From NCBI GenBank assembly GCA_030685235.1, contig MU839090.1, forward strand, positions 124,001 through 188,000: a stretch of DNA of 64,000 nt, in the 5' to 3' direction. This document shows, in pieces, positions 36,040 through 48,122 of this stretch (position 1 is its first letter; each line of letters opens with the position of its first letter). A program made the position numbers and the translations under genes. Under the pieces are notes generated by a model. The model saw only the letters and a program-made list of their open reading frames with translations, was not told where the DNA came from and searched no databases. This DNA is from Copromyces sp. CBS 386.78 (Eukaryota > Ascomycota > Sordariomycetes > Sordariales > Sordariaceae).

Positions 36040-37447
36040 TGCGATAGGCCTTTTGGATGTCTGTCTAGCAACGGAGGTGGCGGTCTCGAGGCGGTGGAGG
36101 AATGCTCCAACTGTAGCGCGAGAAGTCGACCCAGCATGGGGAGTAGATGTAGTGTAGAGGGCTGAGTTGTCTACAGAGGAACGCTGCTTGCTGGTTCTGA
36201 AGTTGGTGTAAACCTACATTGCGTGGTCAAGGAGTGTGAGGGGGGTGTTGTTGAAACCCGCCGCGCTTTTTATTCAATTCTAATTCTGGTGGTGGTTGGT
36301 GGTTGGTGGTCGGTGGTTGGTGTATATATGCAGGTTTAAGGGGAGCGGAAATAAACAAAAAGTAGGAAGCAAAGTTACCTTATTCAACGACCAAATGTTT
36401 CCGGAGTGATTTGACTTTAGGATGCATGCCTCACATAAACCAATGTAGCGGGGTCACGGTTGCCTATAAGCGGCTGACTACTGCTGTGTAGATTTCCAGT
36501 CAGTTTGCATGGTCCTGATTAAGTTACAAGTCTCGTTAGGTATTTAACATACCTGTTTCCTAATTTGAATGGCACGGCAAGCTGGCCTACAAGTACCTAG
36601 ACGTTCACTCAACCGTAGGTGAAGCGGAATCAATATCTATCTGCCTGTAAAACCTGTTTACTCGTAGTACGGAGCAAAGTAGACTGGTTGGTTGTATCGT
36701 CCGTAGTAGAAAGTAATAGTATACTGCCTCCTCAGCACTCCTTACCCTAGATCAAGTACAATATTTTTGCGATGTTTGACATCCTGGTTATCATCATCGA
36801 AACAAGATTGTACTTCACGAGCATTTCACATGGTTCTTGAAATGGTACGGCATGTCAGCCAGCACCTGTCAGATCCTTGGGTTCCCATGTGGTGTTTGGT
36901 CTTCCATGCCATCTGTCATTGCATATCACAGTACTGTGTAGCACACTTTACCTCTTCCAACCATCCGACGTAGCTTAATTCCTTACTCTCCTCTTCGTCT
37001 TTGAATTTTTCCCCACTTTTGTTTGAACCCTTTTCCAACGTCAGCCCATAATTCTACGTGGTGCTGTGACACTTCTCGTATTGGTTATGTTGCGAGCTTG
37101 TGTTCGGATTTCCTGATTGTGACTGCTGGTTATACCGAAGTTAGTTCCTTGGAAGATTTCTTCCGGTGTCACCGTGATTTTCTTGATGCGTACTGCCCTT
37201 CTTTGAACTCTGATTAAGTATGCTTTTTGTCTATCTGAAGGATTGCCTTAGCCACCAGCACCAGGGCAACAGAAGAGCGGTATTCACCTGGTACTGTAGC
37301 ACTGGCGCAGCCTTGAACCGGGTGCCCTCCAGAGGAAGGCTTTGGATCCTGCTCCCAGTCACCCCCCATCCACTCCATGTACCACTACTGCTGGCATTGG
37401 TGGTTTACGGTAAGCCGTAAGCTATCGCCCGATCACAGTTTGGAACA
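36040..37447. other. Convergent 3' region, creB / CSN12-like gene
   Basis: About 1.4 kb without a gene. A GGTT/GGTGGT repeat at about 36288-36322 lies in the probable creB 3' end. Short frames near 36770 and 37020 carry no motif. Confidence 0.5.
36288..36322. repeat. GGTGGTTGGTGG low-complexity repeat
   Basis: Imperfect tandem GGTGGTT units about 250-285 nt past the creB stop. Confidence 0.75.
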
Positions 37448-39010
37448 CTATACCCCAGTTCCGGGGAAGGCACCGCTCTTGCTAAGCACCACAAAGCCTC
37501 GCTCGCGCGCTATGTAGCCCTTCATGAGGTTCTAGATTCCCGAGTTGATTAGTGATTACTCGACACTGGATGGGAAACATAATGTTTCCGGAGCAACTGG
37601 CCACTTACCTTGTAGATCATATTCGCCATCACACACTCAACCTCATCCTGCTCAAGCGCCTTCTTGCTGCCCAGACTTATAGCGGCAACAAACTCGGCGA
37701 CGGGGATGCGAGTGCGCCGCACCCTCGGACCGCCCTCCACCTTGGGCTCCTCGAACCCGCCAGCAAGAAAGACCTTGCGCAAGAGGTTGCGCAGCGCAAT
37801 GTCGCGGCCTCGCTCCAGCGTCAGGTAGATGCGGCGCTTGACGAACTCGTCCTCGCCGTTCAGGAGAGCCAGGTCGAATGCGTGCAGCTCGCCCCTCTTG
37901 ATGCACTTGGATAGCGGCAGGAAAAGCTTCTGGAGTCGGGGGTACGGCTCGAGGAGCTTTTGGCTCGGGAGGGTATGGGTTGTGAGGAGGTGGCAGGGGA
38001 CGAGGTAGGTGAGGATGAGCCTAATCAGCAGGAGTCAGTGTACCTGTTTGTTTTGGGCTTTGAATTAAGGGATGTGTTAACGCACTCTTTGTTTTTCATG
38101 GCATCCTTGTGGCATAGAGACAACGCCTGTGTCAAGTGCTCCTCAGCCTGGAAATAGTTCTCCTCCAAGAAGCACAGAACTCCCTCGTAGTATTTGAACG
38201 TCACTTGCTGTGACTTGGGGAAGGCGGATAGGGGCGGCATGTCACCTCGATAAGCCGACAATGTCTTGAGGATATTTTTGGATAAACTGGCCGAATTGAG
38301 CTTAAAGTACGTCTTGAACAGAAGATTGATGATGTAGTAAATACCCCATTTTCGTGACTCCTCCAAGGGTGCCCTATAACATGGTCAGTGAGGTCCATCC
38401 GGGAAACGTGCATACGGTGGGAGAAGTAGTAATACCTGTCATTGAGACACAGCGTGAAGATCCTGTTGAGCTGACGGGCGCAATCCTCCAACTTCTGATG
38501 TTGTTCTGACTCGGGGTCAAAGTCATCCTGGAAGATCTGGCCTGATGTGTCTCCGGCCGCTACATTGTTGTTGCGCTCCTCATCGGCTTTCAGAGCGAAG
38601 ATGCGCAGATTCTTGGCCACGACATATAGGCACGGAATTGACCACGCTTCGAACCCCTGGCCGATGTAGCCTCTGTATAATGCGGATAGTAGCTCCTTCC
38701 ACGCATCGTACACTTTGGTCCATGAAGACTGCGGTGCCTGGTTTAAAGCAGGGAGAAGCTCGCCGATGGCCTTCCAGTAGGCAAGGTACACATCACTCCA
38801 GCCTTGCACCTCGTCCTTGGGAAGTTTCTCGAAGCCTGATGTGCTGTTTTGAATGCCGCGCTTTATGACATTCTGAGCATCATGATGACCGCAACTGTTC
38901 CAGATGGCCTGAAGTTGCTGCTGGGGGAGATCTGGTGATAGTGTCTGCGCAAGCTGGTATCCTTCACGGTTCGTCTGCGCACTTGAGAATGTTCGAATAA
39001 GTGAGTCCAT
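37448..39010 (-). CDS. CSN12-like PCI-domain protein
   Basis: Exons 39010..38436, 38373..38086, 38020..37609 and 37531..37448 (introns 62, 65 and 77 bp) give 452 aa. The first half is helical with no motif of its own; the middle carries [20 protein letters not shown] and [12 protein letters not shown], hallmark helices of the CSN12/Thp1 group, and the C-terminal third ([38 protein letters not shown]) is the winged-helix end of a PCI domain. Relatives are yeast Csn12/YJR084W, linked to the COP9 signalosome and to splicing, and Thp1 of the TREX-2 mRNA-export complex; the gene resembles the first more closely. Each junction restores a continuous helix. It is divergent from the eL20 gene with about 716 bp between starts. 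The exact complex is inference. Confidence 0.9.
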
Positions 39011-39726
39011 TTTTTGTGTATGGAAATCACCGTAAGCCGCACTCTGGCAGCTAGCTGTTGTTGTTGACTTGTGGTATAGGGATCTGGACGCAAGGCGGTG
39101 GTGGCCTAGACCACGTAGCTTTGGAGCTTCTGGCGTCCTTGTTTGCTGAAAACAGGACCCTTCTTGATGGACAAAGATCCAGATTAGCCTCGGTTTGGAT
39201 GTCCAAATGAGAGCAAGGTGAAGACGGTGTCCGCTACGTGAATCTGAAATGCGCTGTTGCTTGAAACAGGGATTGATATCGTGAATGTGAACGTCGATGG
39301 AAGCTTGCAGCTTTAAAAAAGATGGGAATCTGTAATGTGATTGGTCTTTTGAGCTCACTGCATCGTTGCACTTCAGTTGCTGGTCGTTCGCATTCGACGA
39401 ATGCTCCCTGGCAGTCGCGGTTCAATTGCCTGGCCAGGCGTGCCTGCCGCCCCACATCTGCAACTTACAAGGAGGTCAACAGCGGAGGGTCGCATGGCGC
39501 ACCGCCACACTGTGGCTCAAGGTTATGTGGCCCAGAGATTTTTGGTCCGAGCACGACGAGCCCTAACAAGCACACCCGGAAATTTTTCCTCGCGTGCCCG
39601 CTAATTCGAGACATCCTTCAGCTCAACAGAACGAAATTCTCGCGGTACCTAGCGACGAATAATCACAGTAAGTCTTTGCTCCCTGGCATTCTCACGGTTC
39701 TCTGAGCATCGCTAATTTTCGAAAAG
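39011..39726. promoter_or_regulatory. Shared divergent promoter, CSN12-like / eL20
   Basis: The spacer between two divergent starts serves both genes. On the eL20 side a GTAAGT donor at 39668 and a GCTAAT branch-like element before AAAAG at 39722-39726 would make a 59-bp leader intron ending exactly at the start codon. This is inferred from consensus only. Confidence 0.45.
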
Positions 39727-40796
39727 ATGGGTAAGCGATTGCTTCTTTTTCCTGGCCGTCCTGGCCCCTGCAAAAGTGTGAATATCGCGACGGCAATGTG
39801 ACAACATCAAACAACAACCCGATTGCAAAACCGACAGCCCTACGAGATGCGACTTTCAATATAACACGATTGGAATGGTGGATTTGCTGCTGGGAACTTC
39901 TTTTGAGGCTGTCCAGGCATCCAGACACGTTCGAAAACGGAAAGAGATGGATCTCCATGGGGAATTGGCTGTTTCGACCGACAAGAGCTGGACGATCGAG
40001 TTCGAGCACAACCGGGCGACTTTTACAGTACGATGACGACTGAGCGAAACCGATGTTCGACAGAGCCAAGCTGATATCAACTGTCACTTTTGGGACTGCG
40101 AGGAGACGGTGACGATGGTGATATTGAAGCAGCAGCTAACGTCATGCTTCAGGTCGTCTCCAGGAGTACCAGGTCATCGGGCGCCACTTGCCCACCGAGT
40201 CCAACCCGACTCCTGCCCTCTACCGCATGCGCATCTTTGCGCCCAATGCGGTCGTTGCTAAGTCCCGCTTCTGGTACTTCCTTCGCGGTCTCCGCAAGGT
40301 CAAGAAGGCCACCGGCGAGATCGTCACCTGCAACACGGTATGTAGCAGCGTCCAATCGACATGGATATCTTGGGACAACAAACTAACGAATTCGTTATCA
40401 GATCACCGAGAAGCACCCCCTGAAGGTCAAGAACTTCGGTGTTTGGGTCCGCTACGACTCCCGCTCTGGCACCCACAACATGTACAAGGAGTACCGTGAG
40501 CTCTCTCGCACCGACGCTGTCGAGGCTCTCTACTCCGACATGGCTGCCCGCCACCGTGCCCGCTTCAGGTCCATCCACGTACGTTGCGCCCATGGCCCCT
40601 GTTTCCAGCCCCCCAGCATGCTAACCCCCAACTACAGATCCTCAAGGTCGTTGAGCTCGAGAAGACCGAGGACATCAAGCGCCCCTACATCAAGCAGCTT
40701 GTCACCCCCAAGCTCTCCTTCCCTCTTCCCCACCGCGTCCCCAAGATCTCCAACAAGAAGATCTTCTCCGCCAAGCGCCCCGCTACCTTTGCTTAA
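39727..40796 (+). CDS. 60S ribosomal protein eL20 (L18a/L20)
   Basis: Exons 39727..39730, 40153..40337, 40402..40578 and 40638..40796 give 174 aa, the family length. The first exon supplies only ATG and one G; the intron is 422 bp, long for this gene set, and the next two are 64 and 59 bp. The protein starts [17 protein letters not shown], then has [37 protein letters not shown] and the C-terminal [14 protein letters not shown] segment, characteristic of this component of the large cytosolic subunit. Codon choice is extremely C-ending, as expected for ribosomal proteins. The first intron was checked for box C/D elements; only weak matches were seen. Identity is firm. Confidence 0.96.
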
Positions 40797-41458
40797 GCGT
40801 TTATTATCGTGGCTGGGATTGGGAGGTTCAGGTTTTCATCACGGGAAAATGGGATATCCTGCATTTGCTCCCTAGTACGAGCATGAATGAATAAATGGTC
40901 AAGCATGTGGTTGGTTTTCGTTCTGCAAGTCGATGCCGCATACACCTAGACTGCGTGCTCCAGCAATGCCATTGCTCGTGTCTGTGATGGGGGAAAGCAG
41001 ATGAACGCCTCAGCTGCTACGCGGACGCTGGATAAGATCCAGTTCGGAAAGCGACACTTTTCCATACTTTGAGCGACCCAACACATCACTTGCAGGAGCC
41101 GGCCGCCTCGAAAGTTTGGTTAAAGCCGAAAACGCCCTAACCCATTAGCATAGGGAACCGTTGCAGCTACTTTGAACGTGACCGGGAGCATACTGGAAGA
41201 TAAGTACCCGTTGGGTGGCTGACTCATCCGCCGAAGGCAGCAACCAGGGGGCAGTGGATGTCGGGCGCGGGTGGACATGTAATACCAGACAAAACTCACT
41301 TCCCTTGAAAACTTTGAACTTTTCTTCCCAACTTTCTTTTTCCTGCTCTGGACGTATCTTATGTGCCTGATTATTATGCGTAACTCCTTACCCTTCTCAC
41401 TTACCATCTGTTACCGCCAAATTATACAACACTCTCTACCCAATTCCTCAAAAACACA
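40797..41458. other. Intergenic region, eL20 / GNAT gene
   Basis: About 660 bp holding the eL20 3' end and the promoter of the next gene on the same strand. Nothing else is recognised. Confidence 0.5.
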
Positions 41459-42181
41459 ATGGCAGAGGCACCACCGGTTCCCGATTCCTTTATCACCGTT
41501 AGGTCAACACTGCCTTGCTTGCCTCTGCCGCTCATCCCAGAGCGTCCATGGGTTACAACAGAAAGGCTGGTCCTCCGGCCTCTGGCTGCCTCGGATTTAG
41601 AGGCCATGCACGAGCTGCGCACCCAACCGGAGGTCATGATCTGGACCTCCGCCGGCAAGCCTGACAGCAGCCTAGACGAGACCAAGGTCAAGCTAGACTA
41701 CTTCCTATCGGAGAAAGGAAACCAGAAATCATTCAACTACGCCATCTGCTTCAAGGAGGACCCGAGCAAGCTGATCGGCCTCGGCGGCTGTCACAACTGG
41801 GGCTCAAGCCTGGGATGGCCCGAGCTCGGGTACATGTTCAGAAAGGAGGCGTGGGGGCAGGGCATCGCGACCGAGTTCTTGAAGGCGTGGTTGGGCATGT
41901 GGAAGGCGCTGCCTAGGCAGGTGGTGGAGGTAAAGTGCGATGAGAGGACATTGAGGGGCGCGGATGCGGTTTATGAGAATAAGGAAGAGGGTGTGGTGGT
42001 GGAAGAACGACTGATGGCGCTGACGACGGATGACAATGAAAAGAGCCAGAATATCTTGAAGAAATGTGGGTTTGAACACTTTCTTACTTGGAAGGCGAGG
42101 GAGGCGAAACCAAGTAAGGATGGGGGAGAAATGGTTTGGGTTGATTTACCTTCTTTTAGGTATTTTCCTGGGAGGAACTGA
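41459..42181 (+). CDS. GNAT-family N-acetyltransferase (RimJ/RimL-like)
   Basis: Intronless, 240 aa. An N-terminal TERLVLRPLAASDLEAM strand-helix, typical of the Acetyltransf_3/RimJ-RimL branch, is followed by LIGLGGCHNWG, a FRKEAWGQGIATEFLKAW segment carrying the acetyl-CoA pyrophosphate loop (Gln134-Gly135-Ile-Ala), and a closing SQNILKKCGFEHF element, the usual last core motif. Such enzymes acetylate protein N-termini, amino acids or small molecules; the acceptor cannot be told from sequence. An acidic insertion (ENKEEGVVVEE) separates the last two motifs. The ATG lies in a favourable context (ACACAATGGC). Its neighbours give no metabolic context. Confidence 0.88.
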   Translation: MAEAPPVPDSFITVRSTLPCLPLPLIPERPWVTTERLVLRPLAASDLEAMHELRTQPEVMIWTSAGKPDSSLDETKVKLDYFLSEKGNQKSFNYAICFKEDPSKLIGLGGCHNWGSSLGWPELGYMFRKEAWGQGIATEFLKAWLGMWKALPRQVVEVKCDERTLRGADAVYENKEEGVVVEERLMALTTDDNEKSQNILKKCGFEHFLTWKAREAKPSKDGGEMVWVDLPSFRYFPGRN

Positions 42182-43887
42182 TGGAGGTCAGTAAGCCTGA
42201 ATGTAAAGATGGATAGGACTTCGGCTTTGATATCCGTTCCGGGCTCCACTTTACGGCGTCCGCTCCGCGTCGGTACTCGGGCTTCGGTATCTGTGCATCC
42301 CGGATCGGGTTTGCTTTGCATCGGAGGCCGGAGCCGGGATCAGAATTACCAATTCCGAACGGTGTGCTCGCATCGAGGTTGAATATGTAGATATGAAATA
42401 CGTATTGAGGCCGAGTTATCAGTTCAGTGTAATTGTTCACGATTCCGTCATGATAGGTAAACACAATGCTGGGCCCATGTAAAAAGTCAGGTTCATGTGT
42501 TGGTGGCGGTGGATGGGATGAGCAAGTGAGATTGGATGAACAGCATGCAGAAGTGCAGATGGATGCATACATTACCCTAACCCTTATTTCTATGTTTCTC
42601 ACCAACCACCTTGAGGTCTCAGGCTGCCCCCACTGCTTGAGTTGTGCCCCACCATCGATGATGCAACAGAGTCACGTCGGGTTCCTGTCCCGCTTGTCTT
42701 GGCTCTTCTCCGAGAGAATTGTCGATTGCCTGATGGGTGAGCTGATCGCTTCGCCTTGTTCAACACCGTGATATCCTTGGCCAAAGTTGGACGCGCAAGA
42801 TCTTCAGAGAGGCTGGACAACACCCAGGGGCATTTTCGTCGAGTTGACGAAATTCGCTGTGCAGGAAACGCAGGGTCTCGGGGTCGTGGTGGAATCAAGA
42901 GGGTTCTAAGGTGGCTCGGGAATCTTGGAAATTCGAGAACCGGATTCTGCCTGGTCCCTGGGAGCTGCCATTGGAGGCTTGCACCACTGTCACCTCACAG
43001 TTGATCTGAGAACGGCGGGGTGCACGTGTCCAGCGTTCACCCGTCAGCCTGTCGAGACCTGCCTATCACCAGCTTCTTAGGTCGCTGCCCTTCTTGCTGC
43101 TCACATATTGCTGCTGGCCTCATCCTTCATCTGCATCCTCACTTGGTGCCCTCTCGCCGTTCCAGTCATAAGCAACCACACACCCTCTCACCAAGTCGAA
43201 TCGACTGGACTTCTCTCCGGCTATCCCTCCCCCTTTTCTCGAAGCATCGTCACTGGAGACTTTTGTGCTTCCAACACTTTTCGTTGGTTGTGTTCTGTTC
43301 TGGCCCGTGTCTCGAAACGAGAACCAAGGCGCTGTGCCTGTCAGTGGTTGAGACCCCCCGGTTGTCCGACTGATACCTAACCCGACTGTCAGTTTCTTCT
43401 TCGTCACTCAACCTTCTACATATCTTTAATACATTCCAGGACAAGGCTGTCACAGTCGTTGCCCGACCTACCTAATCTATCTCGCCCACAGGAATTGGGC
43501 CATTCGATATTTCCACCTGAGTGTCTGCGTTTCGGGAGCCACAAACTACTTGTCGAGCCACTCTGCCTCCGTCATTTTATGCAGCTTCCCAAGAAAACAC
43601 TCAGGCTCACGTTACTCAGGCTCTCCGTCATACTACAAGTGCCGGTACCTTATATCTGCGCACCCGCATCAGCCTGGCCATAACCTGGGACCCAACAGCT
43701 TCGGACTCCGTCACATGATCCTACTCGGCTCTTTACTGCCCTAATTCTCAACCTGCCATTTGGTCACTCACTGACGGCGTGTGCACTGAGGACGACAAGA
43801 GCGCGAAGTCGCCTCACTTGCCTTGGGCCGCCAACCTTGACTCCTCTATGATACAATTGAAGGTGGCATGAGGCAGACATCATCACC
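42182..43887. other. Intergenic region, GNAT gene / DUF7514-type gene
   Basis: About 1.7 kb; the last kilobase is C/T-rich and probably contains promoter and leader of the downstream gene. Small frames are unsupported. Confidence 0.45.
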
Positions 43888-46151
43888 ATGGCTTCTCCGA
43901 CACCCGAGACCAATGGGCAGACCAAGGAGATCTTCTACGGCTATATGTATGATGACCCGAAACCAGACGAAATCCCGATACCAAAACCAAAGCCGTTGCT
44001 TGACGCGCTTCTAAGAGCTCTTGCTCTGCACATTGTATGTTATTCTGCCTCCAAACCGGCCTTGTACTTCACCGCTAACCTAAGGTAGATCAATGACATT
44101 GGAGATAAAGATGAGAAGCATCTTGCTCCTGCCAAGATGGCAGCTTTTTATAAGCTTGCAGGTCATGACTATGATAGTGAGTCAAGACATGGCAGCTCAG
44201 CAGTGCCCCCCTTTGTGCTGACTAGAACAACGCAGGACTTTTTGTGAACATGCCGCCTCAGTCTATCTCCTTCATCTACCAAGTTCAAGGATGTCAACAT
44301 ATGCTTTTGCCCACCGAGGACGACTTTGCGGCGCCATCGATTCCAGCACTTACCGTCAAAGGCTTTGCGAGGTGGCAAGCTATCCAGATCCTGCTAGAGC
44401 CACAAGTACACGTCCCGATCATTCAGTTTGCGGTCAAGAACTGGGCCCTGAAGCATCCAGAGTATGGGAGCGTGTTCCCAGACGACTTGCCAGCGACAGT
44501 TTTCCCCGCTGATACCGATCAAGATACCGACCGGTGGCACCAAAGCTGTGCGACAAAACTTCGTGCTGAGGCGACAACCAGGGAGGAAGCGAAGGAAGAG
44601 AGAGAAGCACCTAGTGTCGACCCCAAAGCGGATGCTTTCCCCGACGAAAAGGTTCCATTCTCACACGTTCGCCCCAAACCCTCCGTACCGCAGGATTATG
44701 ATTACTTCAACACACGCTCCGGCCCTGTTCCTGTCTCTTACGTTCGTCCTCCTGAACCACGGACAGATCGATACGATCCTCGCAGATCCCCAGAGCGGCC
44801 TAGGGAACCGGAGCGTGAAAGAGGCCATGATCTTGACCCAGACCCTCTTGATATTGGCCGAGGCCGCTACGCCCCGCCGCGGAAGGTCTTCCCGCCAGAG
44901 GAAGAACGTACAAGCCGACGCCCCAGCTGTACTGATTACCCACATATGATCCCTCAAGAGACTCAGTCAATGCAGATCCCGCTTCGCACCGACCGCATTT
45001 CCGTTCCTCGCCGTCACAGCCAACCCCGTCACTACACCAGCCCTTCCTCGTCCGACGCAGAAGTCGAACCAGCAACCTCCAGATCCGGAAGGCGCCATCA
45101 CAGCCGAAGCAGCCGAGACTCGCGCGAGCCGCCCCCCGTAACATCCCATCGCATCTTCAACTCCGAAGGTGTCCCCTCCTCCCGAGCAGCCCCCATGGGC
45201 GGGCGCAGCATCTCACCACGATCTCATGGTTACTCATCGCGCAGGGAACCCCCGATAACAGTAGTCCCAGCAACGGCCTCCTCACTAAGAGCTGACGACT
45301 CAAAGAAGAAGAGCATAGGCTCCGGCATCAAAGACAAGATCTCCAACCTTTTCCCGGGCGCCTCCATCGTCGGCGACGATCGACGAAGCCGGTCCAGGAG
45401 TCAGAAAGATGATCGGGCAACTGGACCCGACAGAGCCGCAAGGGAGCTGTACCGCGACTCCAGACGCAAGTCATATTCGGACGATGAATCGGATCTCTCC
45501 GAGTCAGAGGACGAGGTCGAGCGGCGGCGGAGAGCAAAGAGATTGAGCAAAGAGAGCAGGATATTGGAGCAACGGGACATCGACAGGGAAAGGGAGAGAG
45601 ATATTCGGATGAAGTCTCGCGACCGCGACCGGGAAATAGATAGAGACAGAGATCACGACCACGAAAGAGACCGCGTCCGAGATCGAAGCACCCGGGATCG
45701 CGACAGAGATCGGTACCGCGACCTAGACAGAGACGATGACGAACCTACTTCGCGCCGAGAGAGAAGCCGCGGCATCTCCACCGGCACCCTCCGCCGCGAC
45801 CGCGAGCACCGCGAGCGGCACGACGACGAAGACGATCTGGACCTCTCACCACACAGCAGCCGCAGCGGCAGAGCACCACGTAAAGCCAACGGTCCCGGTC
45901 CTAGTCCATACCTGGCGCAAGCCGACCTCGAGAGAAGGACGGGTAGTCGGGCGGATATTGATAGGAGGGATTGGACCGGCGGTGCTGGCGGGTCGATGCT
46001 TAGTGGGAGGGAGAGTGATCGGTATAGAGACAGCAGGGAGAGGGATAGGGATCCTAGAGACAGGGAGGGGAGGTGGGGGAGCAGAGATGATATGCGGAGT
46101 AGGGAACGGCCGATGCATAGGGAGAGGTTGAGTAGCCCGCCTTACCGGTAA
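43888..46151 (+). CDS. DUF7514-type protein with Arg/Asp-rich tail
   Basis: Exons 43888..44034, 44089..44176 and 44236..46151 (introns 54 and 59 bp) give 716 aa. The first 180 residues form a compact domain (PLLDALLRALALHI, LAPAKMAAFYKLAGHDYD, SISFIYQVQGCQHMLLPTE, GFARWQAIQILLEPQ, FAVKNWALKHPE) that I recall as the fungal DUF7514 module. The remainder is low complexity: Ser/Pro/Arg-rich, with ISNLFPGASIVGDDRRSRSR near the middle and then long RD/RE alternating stretches (roughly 540-620) resembling RS/RD-type RNA-binding or condensate-forming tails. No enzyme motif is visible. Some fungal relatives are annotated only as hypothetical. The function is unknown, and nuclear RNA association is speculation from composition. 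Confidence 0.82.
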
Positions 46152-48122
46152 TAGGGTGATGGGTGACATCGTCTGTTTTTCCGAATTTACAACAGGTGGT
46201 GGATGTTTTGGATATATGGCTTGGATGGAATTTCAGGGTGCGTGAGCGAGGAGAAGAGGTAATAATGGGATGAACAAGATACTCTGGTGGTGGAAGGCTG
46301 TACGATGGGAAATACCCACTTCGGTTGACAGATGGCTTACTGCCTACATAATTCGATTCATCCTTACGATCATGATAGATTTATTTGTTTTCACTTTCTT
46401 TGAGTTAAGCGAGTCAACAAAATGAATGTCTTGATATTATCAACAAGAAATATTCTAATAATGCAAATATCTCCGCCTTGTCTCCGTCCTGAACAATGAG
46501 TCGTCTACAATTACGAAGTTACCCCTATCACTCAACGACGTCCATCTAAATGTCCATTCTAGTGACCGTCTTTCGCGCCTAGGTAGACAAAATCTCAACC
46601 TTCCAAGGGTTTTCATTTTGATGTAGAAAATGATAACAAGACAGTGAAAGCGGGCAAAAGGCTTGAGCAGAGAAAAAAGGAAATAACGAGGCGGTAATCA
46701 ACAAGTAGTTCTATCTGTCTACTGGTGTTAGTGGTGGTTCTGTTGGTGGTTATATTGGTGGTGTTGTTGGTGGTGGCAGTGTTGGCTATGCCAATTGGTC
46801 GCATCTAATCCTGATATTGATCCTTTGAGGCTCGCAGGGAGGCTCCGTCATTTTTTATTCATTGTCTTTTTTCCTTCTTTTCCAGGCAAGCTAGCGACGG
46901 GACTCTTTCGTCTGTTGCGTTCGGTCCGCTCAAAAATGAAAAAACAAAATCAAAGATCATGACCATTAGGCAGCAATAGGTACCGTTCAGCCAGCGAAGG
47001 GAGGGAAGGAAATAGACCAGACAAATGAAATGAAAACAACTGGTCACGTGTACATGGAAACAATGCCGGTCGCTTTCATCCCGGCCTGGTCTGGCTTGAC
47101 CTGATCCGACCTGTTTGACCGGAGCGGATGAGAACCTCCGGGGATGCGGGCGGGGTCCGAGGGTAGACCGCCGGACTCTGTCCGCTTTCTTGTCCGTGTG
47201 TAAGAATTTGGGTGGTTGAAATGGAAGGAGGCAGCAAAGGGAGAGACGAAAGCCGGTTCAGAGGACTTCTATCGTGAGTCGCGATGAAAAGGTGCTAATA
47301 TGGACGAAGGGTGTGGATGAATAGTGAATCTCATCATGTGGACAATTACGGCGGTTGTACACCAGATAGATAATCCATGATTACTGGACTACATTCAGCA
47401 TTCTGTGGAGGGGTTGTCGCCCTTCCGTCCCGGCCGTTGGGCTAGGTAAAGGACGCCCAAATCAGGGAGATCGAATGGAAGGAAAGGAGGGGAAAGGGAA
47501 GCGGTCACAGTAACGGTGGCCGGCCGGCTCAACCGTCGGCGTGGCCGGAGGAAGTGGGGGAGATTATCAGAGAAGAGATGCGGCCCAAAACCGGGACCGC
47601 CGTAAAAAGTGGGATGATTGGCGATTATTCACCGCCGGTTGGGTACCGAACTGCCTAGAACAAGAATCAATCGCAGCCAGTGGACATTAAGAGAGCGCCG
47701 GTCCCAGTTGCCCTCGCCAGCAGGTTTGGGTCGGGCTTTGGCCGCCGGACAGCTGCAGATGTGTAAATGACTAACTGTCTGTTCAATGCTGATAAGTGAG
47801 GGTAAAAACGAAGATGTGAGGAGATGACGCTGCCACGGGGGAGGGTCGCAAGATATGGCCGCCTGGCCGTAAATGCATGGCCATTTCTAGTATATCGATG
47901 CCTATTCGCTTGGGGTAACGGAACGAGCAGGTCGAGCTAGGGTGATGGCGAGATGCCAGATCATCACAAACGGAACCGTAACCACCAAAGAACTGGAGGT
48001 TTAGCGGTGTTCGCGAGACACGTTGCTGAATACCTTCTTCGGGTTTTAAGTGAGACTGATTGCCATTAAATGACAGGGGGTAACAAGCCGCTGGGATACC
48101 AAGCAGGCTCTAACGACTGCTA
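46152..48122. other. Non-coding stretch downstream of the DUF7514-type gene
   Basis: About 2 kb with no supportable frame. A GGTGGTT-rich low-complexity patch lies at about 46728-46792, and several CCGG-rich segments lie between 47080 and 47760. Confidence 0.45.
46728..46792. repeat. GGTGGT/GTTGGT low-complexity repeat
   Basis: Imperfect GGTGGTT and GTTGGTGG units in the spacer past the DUF7514-type gene. Confidence 0.7.

Noticed and set aside
39731..40152. Box C/D snoRNA inside the first eL20 intron
   Set aside because: Only partial C-box matches (for example near 40032) and CTGA near 40068, without a terminal stem.
45653..46169. Minus-strand frames opposite the RD-rich tail of the DUF7514-type gene
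   Set aside because: Antisense of repetitive Arg/Asp codons.
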